This document shows, piece after piece, positions 16,833 to 25,799 of a DNA stretch of 64,000 bases (position 1 is its first letter; every line of letters begins with the position of its first letter). A program made the translations under genes and the position numbers. The stretch spans positions 1,488,001 to 1,552,000 of the forward strand of contig CAVWCU010000001.1 in assembly GCA_963753585.1 (NCBI GenBank), given 5' to 3'. The DNA comes from VRUE01 sp963753585. Its GTDB lineage: Bacteria; Actinomycetota; Thermoleophilia; Solirubrobacterales; 70-9. The notes under the pieces are model-generated. The model saw only the letters and a program-made list of their open reading frames with translations, was not told where the DNA came from and ran no database searches.

Positions 16833-17422
16833 GCGCACCTCGTGCGAACCCCAAGATCGACGACCAGCCCAGCCTTCCGGAGAAGGTGATCGTCATCCAC
16901 GAAGCATTTGGCGACGCCAGGGTCCCCTACGCGCTTGGCGGCGCACTCGCACTTGCCTACTACGCCGAGCCGCGAGCGACGATCGACATCGACGTCAACG
17001 TCTTCCTGCCGACCGAGCGCTGGCGCGACGTGATCGATTTTCTCGATGAACTGGGAGTCGACTGCGATGAGCTCGATCCTGCTGCCGTCGAACGCGACGG
17101 GCAATGCCGGTTGTGGTGGGGCAACAACCCCGTCGACCTCTTCTTCGCCTACGACCCGATCCACGACGAGATGCAAAAGCAGGCACGCCGCGTCCCGTTC
17201 GCCGGCATTACCGTGCCGATCCTCGCGCCCGAGCACTTGACCGTCTGCAAGGCGATGTTCGACCGCCGCAAGGACTGGCTCGACATCGAGCAGATGCTGA
17301 TCGCGACCGACGACCTAGATGTCTCGGAGGTCGAAGGCTGGCTGATCCGGATGGTCGGCCCCGAGGACGCCCGTTTGCAGCACCTGCAAGAACTCAAAGC
17401 TACGGCGCCGGAGGAAAACTAG
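16829..17422 (+). CDS. AbiEii/DUF6036-like nucleotidyltransferase, possible toxin
   Basis: 197 aa with a minimal nucleotidyltransferase core: YALGGALALAYY (Gly37-Gly38), Arg49 and TIDIDVNVFL with the two metal-binding Asp residues at about 53 and 55, then VDLFFAYDPIHDEM as the third-Asp region. The GG...R.T.DID pattern is shared by AbiEii-type toxins and DUF6036 proteins. Known members nucleotidylate tRNA or other targets. The GTG start overlaps the previous gene's stop. Its end touches, without overlap, the convergent pgl remnant. Confidence 0.7.
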   Translation: MSAPRANPKIDDQPSLPEKVIVIHEAFGDARVPYALGGALALAYYAEPRATIDIDVNVFLPTERWRDVIDFLDELGVDCDELDPAAVERDGQCRLWWGNNPVDLFFAYDPIHDEMQKQARRVPFAGITVPILAPEHLTVCKAMFDRRKDWLDIEQMLIATDDLDVSEVEGWLIRMVGPEDARLQHLQELKATAPEEN

Positions 17423-18096
17423 CTACTGGCCCGCCGCGGCCTCGTCGGCCACCACGGTCATGTTCCCGTTCTGCACCCGGCCGGCAGGGATTAACGGGTC
17501 ACTGGTGAGGAGCTTGGCCAGCGGCGTCGCGCTTGTCGGGGCCGGTGACGAGCCAGACGATCTGGCGGGCCTCGGCCAGGGCCGGATAGGTGAGGGTCAT
17601 GCGGCGGTGGTCCTGGTAGGCGGTCTCGGTCAGGGCGACGCGCCGATCGGCCACCGTCGAGGACCGGGTCGCCGGGGACGAGCGAGGCGGTGTGGCCGTC
17701 GGGCCCGAGGCCGAGATGGACGCAGTCGAGGGGCTCCGGGAGCGTGCTTTCGTAGTCGCGAGCAGCAGCCTCCAAATCGCGCTGGGTCACGGGCATCGGC
17801 CGCAGCGTTGCCTGGTGATCCATCGAGAGACCGAGGACCATGTGGGTGAGGTTGCGGTCCTCGCTACCCGGCGAGGCGATCCGCTCGTCGACCTGGAACA
17901 GCTCGGTCTGCCCCCAGGGCATCGACTCGTCCTCGCCGAGGATCGCCAGCATCGCCCAGGGGCTGCGCCCGCCGCTCATCGCCAGCGCGAAGGCATTGCG
18001 CTCGGCAACCGCGGCCGCACCGATCTCGGCGATCAGCTCGGCTGCCCGGCGTGCCGCCGCCTTTTCGTCGGCGACGACTTCGAGATCGATGGCCAT
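17423..18096 (-). pseudogene. pgl: 6-phosphogluconolactonase, broken by two frameshifts
   Basis: The first 150 residues are a normal 6-phosphogluconolactonase: LAMSGGRSPWAML, FQVDERIASPGSEDRNLTHM and CVHLGLGPDGHTASLVPGDPVL. The frame is lost near 17653-17656, where dropping one base restores VADRRVALTETAYQDHRRMT. It is lost again near 17521-17528, where dropping one base restores LAKLLTSDPLIPAGRVQNGN and a stop at 17423-17425. As written the product has a scrambled C-terminal quarter. It lies 15 bases after gnd on the same strand. Either a recently inactivated gene or sequence error; see the neighbouring gnd and zwf. Confidence 0.85.
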
Positions 18097-18111
18097 GGAG
18101 TGCGCTCGAAC

Positions 18112-19127
18112 CTAGGACGGCTTCTCGTCGTGGCCGCCGAACTGCTTGCGCATCGCCGAGAGCACCTTGTCGGCGAAGTCGTCGAGGCCGCGCGAGGAGA
18201 AGCGCTCGTACAGCGCCGTGGTGAGGACCGGCGCGGGCACGCCCTCGTCGATCGCCGCGATCGACGTCCAGCGACCCTCGCCGGAGTCCGAGACCCGGCC
18301 GGCGAAGTCGGAGAGGTCGGGTGATTCCTGCATCGAGGCGGCGGTCAGGTCGAGCAGCCAGGAGCCGATCACGCTGCCCCGCCGCCAGACCTCGGCCACC
18401 TCGGGCAGGTCGAGCTCGTACTGGTAGTACTCGGGCTGCTCCATCGGCGCGGTCTCGGCGTCGGCCTCGCGCTGGACCTTGCCCGCGTCGGCGTTCTTGA
18501 GGATGTTGAGGCCCTCGGCGTAGGCGGCCATCACGCCGTACTCGATCCCGTTGTGGACCATCTTCACGAAGTGCCCGGCGCCGTTGGGACCGCAGTGCAG
18601 GTAGCCGTTCTCGGAGGCGGACGGATCCCCGAGCGGCCCGGCGTGCGCTCGGCCGACTGGACGCCGGGGGCAAGCGAGGCGAAGACCGGGTCGAGCCGCT
18701 GCACCGCCCCGTCGGGGCCACCGATCATCAGGCAGTAGCCCCGATCGAGGCCGAAGACGCCGCCGCTGGTGCCGCAGTCGACGAAGTCGATCTCCTGCTC
18801 GCGCAGCTTCGCGGCGCGGCGGATGTCGTCGCGGTAGTAGGAGTTGCCGCCGTCGACGATCGCGTCGCCGGGGTCGAGCACGGCGGCGACGTCGGCCACT
18901 GTCTTCTCGGTGATCTCCCCCGCCGGGACCATCACCCAGACCGAGCGCGGGGCGCTCAGCTTCGAGGCCAGCTCCTGCAGCGAGGACGCGCCCTCGGCGC
19001 CCTCGGCGGCCAGCTCGGAGACCGCGTCGGGATTGACGTCGTAGGCGACGATGCGGTGGCCGTCGCGCATCAGCCGCCGCGCCATGTTGGCGCCCATGCG
19101 ACCGAGCCCAACCATTCCCAGCTCCAT
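18112..19127 (-). pseudogene. gnd: 6-phosphogluconate dehydrogenase (NAD-type, short form), one frameshift
   Basis: The N-terminal half reads MELGMVGLGRMGANMARRL (Rossmann GxGxMG), VDGGNSYYRDD and IDFVDCGTSGGVFG, the decarboxylating 6-phosphogluconate dehydrogenase of the short YqeC/GntZ type. At about 18627-18630 a run of four C on the plus strand shifts the frame. Adding one base restores GDPSASENGYLHCGPNGAGHFVK, and the rest is normal to the stop (HNGIEYGVMAAYAEG holds the catalytic Lys/Asn region). The intact product would be about 338 aa. The indel sits in a homopolymer, which favours either error or slippage. It is upstream of pgl and divergent from zwf. Confidence 0.88.
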
Positions 19128-19173
19128 GGCCCAACCCTACGGGAGCCAGCCGACGACTGACCATCCGCGAACC

Positions 19174-19223
19174 GGCGTGTCTGAGCTTAACCACGTCATT
19201 TCGTGGTCAAGCTCAGACACGCC
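19174..19223. repeat. Long palindrome between divergent gnd and zwf
   Basis: Two 22-base arms (19174-19195 and 19202-19223) are reverse complements with a single mismatch and a 6-base loop TCATTT. The outer part reads GTGTCTGAGCTT on both strands. It fills the centre of the 122-bp divergent region, so it may be an operator for both transcripts, or a mobile palindromic repeat that landed there. It is much longer than a usual terminator stem and has no T-tract. Confidence 0.85.
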
Positions 19224-19249
19224 TCGGGGGGAGATAGCCTGCGAGGCCG

Positions 19250-20652
19250 ATGGCGAGCAACGGAAACCGAGCCGCTGAGGCCGCAGACGTGCTGACGATC
19301 TTCGGCATCACCGGCGACCTGGCGAAGAAAATGACCTTCCGGGCGCTCTACAGGCTCGAGGAGCGCGGCAAGCTCGAGTGCCCGATCGTCGGGGTCGCGA
19401 TCGACGAGTGGTACGATCGAGCAGCTGCGCGAGCACGCCCGCGAGGCGATCGCGGCCACGGTCGACGACCCCGACGAGGACGTCTTCGGCCGGCTCGCCG
19501 CCCGCTTCTCCTACGTCCAGGGCGACTACGCCGACCCGAAGACCTTCGAGCGGGTCGCCGCGGCGATGGGGGACGCGCAGCGGCCCGTGTTCTACCTCGA
19601 GATCCCGCCCTCCCTGTTCTCGACCGTGGTCCACGGACTCGGCGACGCCGGGCTGACCGAGAACGCCCACGTCGTGATCGAGAAGCCGTTCGGCCACGAT
19701 CTGGAGTCGGCGCGGGCCCTCAACGCCGTCCTCTGCGAAGTCCTCGACGAGCAGCCAGATCCTCCGCATCGACCATTACCTCGGCAAGGAGCCGGTGATG
19801 GACATCGCCTACCTGCGCTTCGCCAACTCGGTGCTGGAGCCGGTCTGGAACAGAGAGCACGTCTCCCACGTGCAGATGACGATCGCCGAGGACTTCGGCG
19901 TCGACGATCGCGGCCGCTTCTACGACGCGGTCGGCGCGATGCGGGACGTGATCCAGAACCACGCGCTGCAGGTGCTCGCCCTGGTCGCGATGGGACCGCC
20001 GACGGGCAACCACCACGACTCGATCCGCGACAAGAAGCTCGAACTCTTCAAGGCGACCCGAACGGCGGACCCGAAGCGCTACGTGCGCGGCCAGTACGAC
20101 GGCTTCCTCGACGTCAAGGACGTAGCTCCCGACTCCACCACCGAGACCTTCGCCGCGGTCGAGCTGGCGATCGACAACTGGCGCTGGAGCGGCGTGCCCT
20201 TCTTCATCCGTGCCGGCAAGAACCTGCCGGTGAAGGCCTCAGAGGTGACCGTGGTCTTCAAGCGCCCACCGAAGCTCGGGGTCGGACCGAGCAAGCGGCC
20301 GGACCCGAACCAGATGACCGTGCGGATCGAGCCCTCCCCCGGCGCCCGCATGCGGCTCTTCGCCAAGCAGGCCGGCGAGGAGGCCTTCGAGCCGGCCGAC
20401 CTCGAGGTCCTCTTCGAGAAAGTCCCGGGCGAGGAGCCGGAGCCCTACGAGCGGCTGCTCGGCGACGCGATCGCGGGTCGCCACCAGCTCTTCACCCGCC
20501 AGGACACGGTCGAAGAGACCTGGCGGATCGTGGAGCCCCTGCTCGACGAACCGGGGCCAGTGCACACCTACGCGCCGGGGACCTGGGGGCCGCCCGAGGC
20601 AGAGAATCTGACCCGCGGCATCTGCCAGTGGTCGGAGCCCTGGCTGCCGTAG
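19250..20652 (+). pseudogene. zwf: Glucose-6-phosphate 1-dehydrogenase, two frameshifts
   Basis: The N-terminus LTIFGITGDLAKKMTFRALY is the NADP-binding start of glucose-6-phosphate dehydrogenase. An extra base near 19412 shifts the frame after VAIDEW; removing it restores TIEQLREHAREAI. A second extra C near 19754-19755 interrupts the active-site motif; removing it restores RIDHYLGKEPVMDIAYLRFAN. The remainder (NREHVSHVQMTIAEDFGV and onward) is intact to TAA. The repaired length is about 466 aa, normal for the family. The catalytic His lies exactly at the second break, so the gene as written cannot give an active enzyme. Confidence 0.9.
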
Positions 20653-20666
20653 GCGACAGCCAGGGC
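20637..20666. terminator. Bidirectional terminator at the zwf end
   Basis: Perfect 10-bp stem GCCCTGGCTG (20637-20646) and CAGCCAGGGC (20657-20666) with a 10-base loop containing the zwf stop codon. It lies between convergent genes. Confidence 0.6.
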
Positions 20667-20674
20667 CACACGAA

Positions 20675-21238
20675 TCACTTTCGGTCTGAGCGTCTCGCCG
20701 TCAGGCCCTCCAGGACCACCTCCACCGGCGAGCGGTGCCGGCCGTTGCCGGCCGCCTCGCGGGTCTGCTGCAGCTCTGAGGCAAGCCGACCCATCTGGGC
20801 GCCGAAGCTTCCGACCTCCTTCGCCGCCCTGGCGAGGTCCCGCGAGCTGACCTTGACCTGGGGGCGACGCGAGAGCGCCCTTGCTCCGACTCCATGGCGA
20901 CGGGCCTGGCGAGCACCGAGCACGAGCCCTCCGGCCGCGCCGGCGAGGGCCGCGCCACCGGCCACGAGCGGCACCTTCGCCTTGCTCACCGCGCCGCCGA
21001 CCGCGTGGCCGGCGTCCTTTGCGGCGTGACCGGCGTCCTTTGCGGTCTCCTCGACCGTGTGCCGGGCGGCGTCGATCCGTCCGGACCCGTTCGACGACGC
21101 TTTTTTGCCACGGCTACGGGGACGCGAGGTACCCGCAGCCGTTTTGCGTGATTTCGCCGCGGGCGATTTGCTCGCTTTGCGGGTCGAGCCCCGCGAGCGG
21201 GGTTTGGGTTTCTGGCGTGCTTTCGTTTTCTCAGCCAT
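20675..21238 (-). CDS. Basic Lys/Arg-rich protein with a central hydrophobic segment
   Basis: 187 aa. The start is set by AGGAGGAG 4-6 bases before ATG 21236-21238 (MAEKTKARQKPKPRSRG). The first 60 residues are extremely basic and Ser/Ala-rich, like histone-H1-type tails. A helical repeat follows (ETAKDAGHAAKDAGHAVGG), then a Gly/Ala-rich hydrophobic stretch (VPLVAGGAALAGAAGGLVLG), then an amphipathic helix (LARAAKEVGSFGAQMGRLAS). It may bind DNA or the inner membrane surface; the family is not recognised. It is 10 bases downstream of another small membrane protein, so the two are probably co-transcribed. Confidence 0.7.
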   Translation of the reverse strand: MAEKTKARQKPKPRSRGSTRKASKSPAAKSRKTAAGTSRPRSRGKKASSNGSGRIDAARHTVEETAKDAGHAAKDAGHAVGGAVSKAKVPLVAGGAALAGAAGGLVLGARQARRHGVGARALSRRPQVKVSSRDLARAAKEVGSFGAQMGRLASELQQTREAAGNGRHRSPVEVVLEGLTARRSDRK

Positions 21239-21248
21239 CTCTCTCCTC

Positions 21249-21524
21249 CTAGTTGTTCCTTTCGAGCTCCCGCTCGCGCTTCTCGGCGCGCTCCTCGTCG
21301 AGCTCTGCCTCGACCTGCGCCCGCTTCGCTTGCTCCTCGGCGATCGCGGCCTGGGTGCGCCGCTCCTCCGCCCGCTCGCGATGGTGGCGCGCGTCGTCAC
21401 GCGTCGCGTCGGACTGCATGTGGCCGAGCTCACGGCGGCTGCGGGCGCGCCGGGCAGCCGAGACCGCAATCGCGAGAACGATCAGGGCGACGACGACTAT
21501 GGCAACGATTGCAAGGGTTGACAT
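21249..21524 (-). CDS. Small single-span membrane protein with charged helix
   Basis: 91 aa. A strong AAGGAGGT site precedes ATG 21522-21524. Residues 1-23 are one hydrophobic helix (STLAIVAIVVVALIVLAIAV); the remaining 68 are a highly charged coiled-coil-like tail rich in Arg and Glu (ERAEERRTQAAIAEEQAKRA). It probably sits as an N-anchored cytoplasmic coil. Function unknown; it shares an operon with the basic protein downstream. Confidence 0.75.
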   Translation of the reverse strand: MSTLAIVAIVVVALIVLAIAVSAARRARSRRELGHMQSDATRDDARHHRERAEERRTQAAIAEEQAKRAQVEAELDEERAEKRERELERNN

Positions 21525-21650
21525 CACTACCTCCTTACATTGAGGAACTCTTCTAGTGCCCTCTGTGCGGAAATCGAAACCGGCACGGTCTTTCCGCAAA
21601 GTCGTCAGGCACCCCCGCGCGACATCCACTCCGACGCATAGCCTCGATGG

Positions 21651-23210
21651 ATGCTCACGACCGGCACACGCGCGGACGAGCTGCTGAGGAAACTCGGCTT
21701 TGCCAGCTGGCGACCCGGGCAGCGCGAGGCGGTCGAGGCCGCACTGGAAGGCCGGGACTCGCTGATCGTGATGCCGACCGGCGGCGGCAAGAGCCTCTGC
21801 TATCAGCTGCCGGGACTTGCAACGGAGGACCTGACGATCGTGGTCAGCCCGCTGATCGCGCTGATCAACGACCAGTGGCAGCGGCTGACCGCGGCCGGAC
21901 ACCCGGTGGCGATGATCTCCTCGGGGATGAGCGCCGAGGCGGCGCGGGCGGCGCTCGACCAGGTGCGGGGCGGTGCGGCGCGGATCGTCTACTGCTCGCC
22001 GGAGCGCTTCGCCTCGACGGTGTTCCTCGACGCGCTCGCGCAGCGGCGGATCGACCTTCTCGCCGTCGACGAGGCGCACTGCGTCTCGGAGTGGGGGCAC
22101 GACTTCCGCCCCGACTACCTGCGCCTGCCCGAGATCGCCGAGCGGCTCGGGCGACCGGCCGTGATGGCCTGCACGGCGACGGCGACGAAGGCGGTGGCGG
22201 CGGAGATCGTCTCCCGCTTCGGCCTGCGCGAGCCGCTCCAGGTGCGCTCCGGGTTCGACCGGCCCAATCTCTCCTTCGACGTCGTGCCGCTGGAGGGCAA
22301 GGGCTCCAAGGCGCGGCGCCTGGCCCTGCTCGAGGCCGGACTCCGGGACCCGGCGAACCGGCCGGCGATCGTCTACTGCGGCACCCGGCGCGACACCGAC
22401 GAGCTGGCCCAGCACCTGCGCGAGCGGGGACTGCGGGCGCTCGCCTACCACGCCGGGATCGAGGCCGAGGGCCGCAGCGCCGCCCAGGCGAGCTTCATGA
22501 GCGGCGAGACCGAGATCGTCGTCGCCACCAACGCCTTCGGCATGGGCGTCGACAAGGCCGACGTGCGCTCGGTCTGGCACATGACGATCCCGACCAGCCT
22601 CGAGGCCTACTACCAGGAGGCCGGCCGCGGGGGCCGCGATGGGCTGCCGGCGCGGGCGGTGCTCCTCGCGATGAAGTCCGACCTCGGCCGGCTGGTTCGC
22701 TTCAACGAGCAGCGCAGCGGCGACCCCGAGCTGGCGATCGCCCGCGAGCGCGGCTGGCGCGACTACCGCACGATCAAATCGTTCGTCTACTCCGAGCGCT
22801 GCCGGCGACGCAGCGTGCTCGACCACTTCGGCGACCGCGAGGCGGGCCGGCCGCTGGACCGCTGCTGCGATTTCTGCGACCCGGTCGAGTGGCTGCCCGA
22901 CCCAGAGACGATCGCGGTGCGCCCGCCGCGGCGGGCCAAGGCCGCGGCCGCACCGCCCGTCGACCTCTCCGAGGCCGACGCGCCGCTGTTCGAACAGCTG
23001 AAAGCCTGGCGGCTGAAGGCGGCCGAGGGCAAACCCGCCTACACCGTCGCCCACAACACCACGCTGACCGCGATCGCCGCAACCCGTCCCACCGACGAGC
23101 GGAGCCTCGCCGCGATCCGCGGCGTCGGCCCCAGCTTCATCGAGAAGCACGGCGCCGAGGTCCTGGAGATCGTCGGCGCGAGCGGATCGATCGCCGCACC
23201 TGAGTGTTAA
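21651..23210 (+). CDS. recQ: ATP-dependent DNA helicase RecQ
   Basis: 519 aa 3'-5' DNA helicase of recombination and repair. Motifs in order: Q-motif/FR..Q (WRPGQREAVEAAL), Walker A VMPTGGGKS, DEAH box VDEAHCVSEWGHDFRPDY, motif VI YYQEAGRGGRDG, zinc-binding Cys cluster (ERC...RCCDFCD) and a C-terminal HRDC-like domain (about 440-510, IRGVGPSFIEKHG). It is somewhat shorter than E. coli RecQ, mostly in the linker and winged-helix part. The ATG at 21651 follows an overlapping ATGG; the start is not separated by a strong ribosome site. Confidence 0.93.
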   Translation: MLTTGTRADELLRKLGFASWRPGQREAVEAALEGRDSLIVMPTGGGKSLCYQLPGLATEDLTIVVSPLIALINDQWQRLTAAGHPVAMISSGMSAEAARAALDQVRGGAARIVYCSPERFASTVFLDALAQRRIDLLAVDEAHCVSEWGHDFRPDYLRLPEIAERLGRPAVMACTATATKAVAAEIVSRFGLREPLQVRSGFDRPNLSFDVVPLEGKGSKARRLALLEAGLRDPANRPAIVYCGTRRDTDELAQHLRERGLRALAYHAGIEAEGRSAAQASFMSGETEIVVATNAFGMGVDKADVRSVWHMTIPTSLEAYYQEAGRGGRDGLPARAVLLAMKSDLGRLVRFNEQRSGDPELAIARERGWRDYRTIKSFVYSERCRRRSVLDHFGDREAGRPLDRCCDFCDPVEWLPDPETIAVRPPRRAKAAAAPPVDLSEADAPLFEQLKAWRLKAAEGKPAYTVAHNTTLTAIAATRPTDERSLAAIRGVGPSFIEKHGAEVLEIVGASGSIAAPEC

Positions 23211-23226
23211 GACCCACACGTGCTCT

Positions 23227-23280
23227 CCCGCCGGCGGGCCGGTTTCAACGACACCTCCGATATCCGGGCCGCCGGCGGGC
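23227..23280. terminator. GC-rich hairpin region downstream of recQ
   Basis: CCCGCCGGCGGG (23227-23238) is itself palindromic, and a near copy GCCGCCGGCGGGC lies at 23268-23280, so the two can pair with each other or fold alone. It lies 17 bases past the recQ stop. A terminator role is plausible; there is no T-run. Confidence 0.4.
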
Positions 23281-23319
23281 AGGGACCAACACCCCGCCAG
23301 TCGAATCAGGCTCGGACAC

Positions 23320-24390
23320 ATGCACCGAACGCGAAAGCCAACGGCACTGATCGCGCTGGCCGCGGTCCTGATCGGCCTGGCCGGGGCGGCCGACGCCGAG
23401 GCCGGGGCGCTGCTGCCCCGGGGCAAGAAGATCTTCTTCGGGGTCAGCGACACCGGGGACTCGGCTGACTTCGGCCAGTTCAGCACGGCGCTGCGCAAGC
23501 ACCCGGCGCTGATCGAGACCTTCCGCACCTGGGGCTCGGACTTCCCGGAGTCGATCGAACGCTGGCAGGAGGCGCGGGCCCGCCCGGTCCTGCACATCAC
23601 CACCGCAGACTCGGGCGACGGCCACGAGCTGATCAGCCCGCGCTCGATCGCCCAGGGCTACGGCGACGAGTACCTGATCCGACTCAACAGGCTCTTCTGG
23701 GAGAAGGGGATGCCCGCCTACCTGCGGCCGCTGGGCGAGCCCAACCGCTGCCTCAACGTCTACGCCTCATATGACTGCGAGGGCAATGCCCGCGACGCCG
23801 CCCACAAGCCGCGCTGGTACCGGCTCGCCTTCCGTCGCATGTACGTGATCCTGCACGGCGGCGGCAAGCGGCGCCAGATCAACCGGCGCCTGGCGATGGC
23901 CGGGGTCGCGCCGCTGAAAAGCTCCCAGGCCGGCCTGCCGCGGGCGCCGATCGCGGTGCTCTGGAGCGTGCTGCCCGCCGGCTCGCCGACCGTTCCCCAG
24001 AACCGCCCGCGCCACTTCTACCCGGGTGACGATTACGTCGACTGGGTCGGCACCGACTTCTACTCCGACAACCAGGACTGGAAAGCGCTTGCCGGCCTCT
24101 ATCGGCGCTATGACAGCAAGCCGTTCGCCCTGCCCGAGTGGGGCGTGGTCGGCACCGACGACCCGCGCTTCGTGCGACGCCTGCTCACCTGGGTGGACCG
24201 CCACCGTCGCTGCAAGATGCTCGTCTACTACCAGGACTTCGGCTCCTCGAGCTCCTACCGGATCCAGAACTACCCGTCCAGCCTCGCCGTCCTCGACCAG
24301 TGGCTGCATCACCCCCGCATTCCCCACTTCGCCCCCAACTTCCCGGTCGCCCCGCCACCGCCGCCCGGAGGGGTCGCGCCGCGCTCCTAA
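23320..24390 (+). CDS. Secreted glycoside hydrolase, GH26-like
   Basis: 356 aa with a signal peptide (ALIALAAVLIGLAGAADA, cleavage near residue 26). The mature part looks like a TIM-barrel hydrolase related to GH26 mannanase-type enzymes. YLRPLGEPN resembles the acid/base Glu motif (RPLHEMN in GH26), and KPFALPEWGVVG provides the second Glu expected at the end of the nucleophile strand. WVGTDFYSDN and VYYQDFGSSSS are typical barrel-edge segments. A Pro-rich tail ends the protein. Specificity cannot be told; the changed acid/base context (GEPN instead of HEMN) leaves room for a different glycan. It overlaps the convergent propeller gene by 4 bases. Confidence 0.65.
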   Translation: MHRTRKPTALIALAAVLIGLAGAADAEAGALLPRGKKIFFGVSDTGDSADFGQFSTALRKHPALIETFRTWGSDFPESIERWQEARARPVLHITTADSGDGHELISPRSIAQGYGDEYLIRLNRLFWEKGMPAYLRPLGEPNRCLNVYASYDCEGNARDAAHKPRWYRLAFRRMYVILHGGGKRRQINRRLAMAGVAPLKSSQAGLPRAPIAVLWSVLPAGSPTVPQNRPRHFYPGDDYVDWVGTDFYSDNQDWKALAGLYRRYDSKPFALPEWGVVGTDDPRFVRRLLTWVDRHRRCKMLVYYQDFGSSSSYRIQNYPSSLAVLDQWLHHPRIPHFAPNFPVAPPPPPGGVAPRS

Positions 24391-25799
24391 CGCCCCTTCT
24401 GCTTGTCGGGGTTGCGCCGGCTCCGCCCCTGCTGCTTGCGCATCGGCGATTTCTTCGCCTTCGGTGCCTCGATCCGCCTCGCGACCTTCGCCTTGTACCT
24501 GTAGGGCTTCAGCGCGGTGATGCTCGAATAGCCGGTGAGGTAGATGCGGCGCCCGTCGGAGATCACCGGGGAGTAGGTGCCGCGCCGGTAGCGGAAGACG
24601 CGGCGGCCGCTGCGCATCATGTAGCCGCTGGTCGAGGTGTGGGTGAACTCGGCGGCGTAGACGATGTCGCCGATCGCCGAGAGGGAGCCGATCACCTGGC
24701 CGCCGGCGGAGCGGCTCCAGCGCACGCTGCCGTCCTTGGCGTCGAGCGCGTAGACGTTGCCGTCGAAGGAGCCGATGTAGACGGTCGGCGGGCTGTGGCG
24801 GGTGTTGGCGACAGCGGGGCCGGAGTAGGCGTAGCCCCCGGTCGAGTAGCTCCAGGCGAGCGTCCCGTCCTTGCGGGAGAAGCTGTAGACGCGGCTGTCG
24901 TTGTTGCCGGCGTAGACGCGGCCGAAGGCGACGGCAGGCGTCGAGTAGAACGCCCCGGAGGTGCCGAATCCCGACCCCAGCGACGACGACTGCCATCTGA
25001 TCCGGCCGGTCTCGGCGTCGACCGCGTTCATGCTGCCGCCGTAGTCGCCGACGTAGAGCGTGCCGCCGTAGTAGGCGGGGGCGGACTTGATCGGGCCGCC
25101 GAGGCTCGTCGCCCAGCGCACGTTGCCACTGATCGTGCTCAGCGCGTAGAGGTTGCCGTCCTCGCAGCCGAAGTAGACCGTGCGGTCGATCACGACCGGT
25201 GAGGACTCCACCCGGCCCGGCAGCGAGTGCTTCCAGATCGTCTTGCCGGTCTTCGCGTCGAGCTTGACGACGTGGCCCGGCGCGAGGTTGACGATGTAGA
25301 GGCGGCGTCGGTGGTAAGCGGGCGAGGAAGCGTTGAGGCGGCCGACGCTGCGTCGCCACAACTCCTTGCCGGTGTCGGCATCGAGGGCGACGGCGTTGCC
25401 GTTGTTGTCGACGAAGTAGAGCTTGCCGCCGACGAAGATCGGCGGGAACTCGAGCAGCGGCCCGTCCTTGTAGCGCCAGAGTTTGCGGAAGGGCGGCTTC
25501 AGGTCCTTGGCCGGCAGGAAGCGGGTGCGGGCCGGGTTGAGGCCGAAGACCGGCCAGTTGACCGTCTTCGCCTTCGGCTTCGGCGGCTTCTGCGGCTTGA
25601 AGGCGACGCTGGAGTTGTGGACGTCGGGCGGGCGCTTCAGTACCTGGTAGGTGAGGAATGCAGCCGCGGAGACCGCGAGCACGCCGGCGGCGATGAGGCC
25701 GACGGCGATCCCACGCCGCGTGTGCCAAAAATGGCTGACGGCGCCCCAAGCGCCCACCAGCGCCGTTCTCCAGAAGCCCTTCAGCGGCGTAGCTCCCAC
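24387..25799 (-). CDS. Membrane-anchored PQQ-type beta-propeller protein (BamB-like fold)
   Basis: About 470 aa. One N-terminal membrane helix (GIAVGLIAAGVLAVSAAAFLTY) anchors an external eight-bladed propeller with repeated PQQ-like blades: VALDADTGKELWRRS, VKLDAKTGKTIWKHS, VDAETGRIRW and YALDAKDGSVRW. The C-terminal 30 residues are strongly basic. No PQQ-dehydrogenase active-site residues are obvious, so a structural or binding role is likelier than catalysis. The GTG start overlaps the upstream GNAT gene by 19 bases; a GTG about ten codons later is an alternative. Confidence 0.75.
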   Translation of the reverse strand: MGATPLKGFWRTALVGAWGAVSHFWHTRRGIAVGLIAAGVLAVSAAAFLTYQVLKRPPDVHNSSVAFKPQKPPKPKAKTVNWPVFGLNPARTRFLPAKDLKPPFRKLWRYKDGPLLEFPPIFVGGKLYFVDNNGNAVALDADTGKELWRRSVGRLNASSPAYHRRRLYIVNLAPGHVVKLDAKTGKTIWKHSLPGRVESSPVVIDRTVYFGCEDGNLYALSTISGNVRWATSLGGPIKSAPAYYGGTLYVGDYGGSMNAVDAETGRIRWQSSSLGSGFGTSGAFYSTPAVAFGRVYAGNNDSRVYSFSRKDGTLAWSYSTGGYAYSGPAVANTRHSPPTVYIGSFDGNVYALDAKDGSVRWSRSAGGQVIGSLSAIGDIVYAAEFTHTSTSGYMMRSGRRVFRYRRGTYSPVISDGRRIYLTGYSSITALKPYRYKAKVARRIEAPKAKKSPMRKQQGRSRRNPDKQKGR

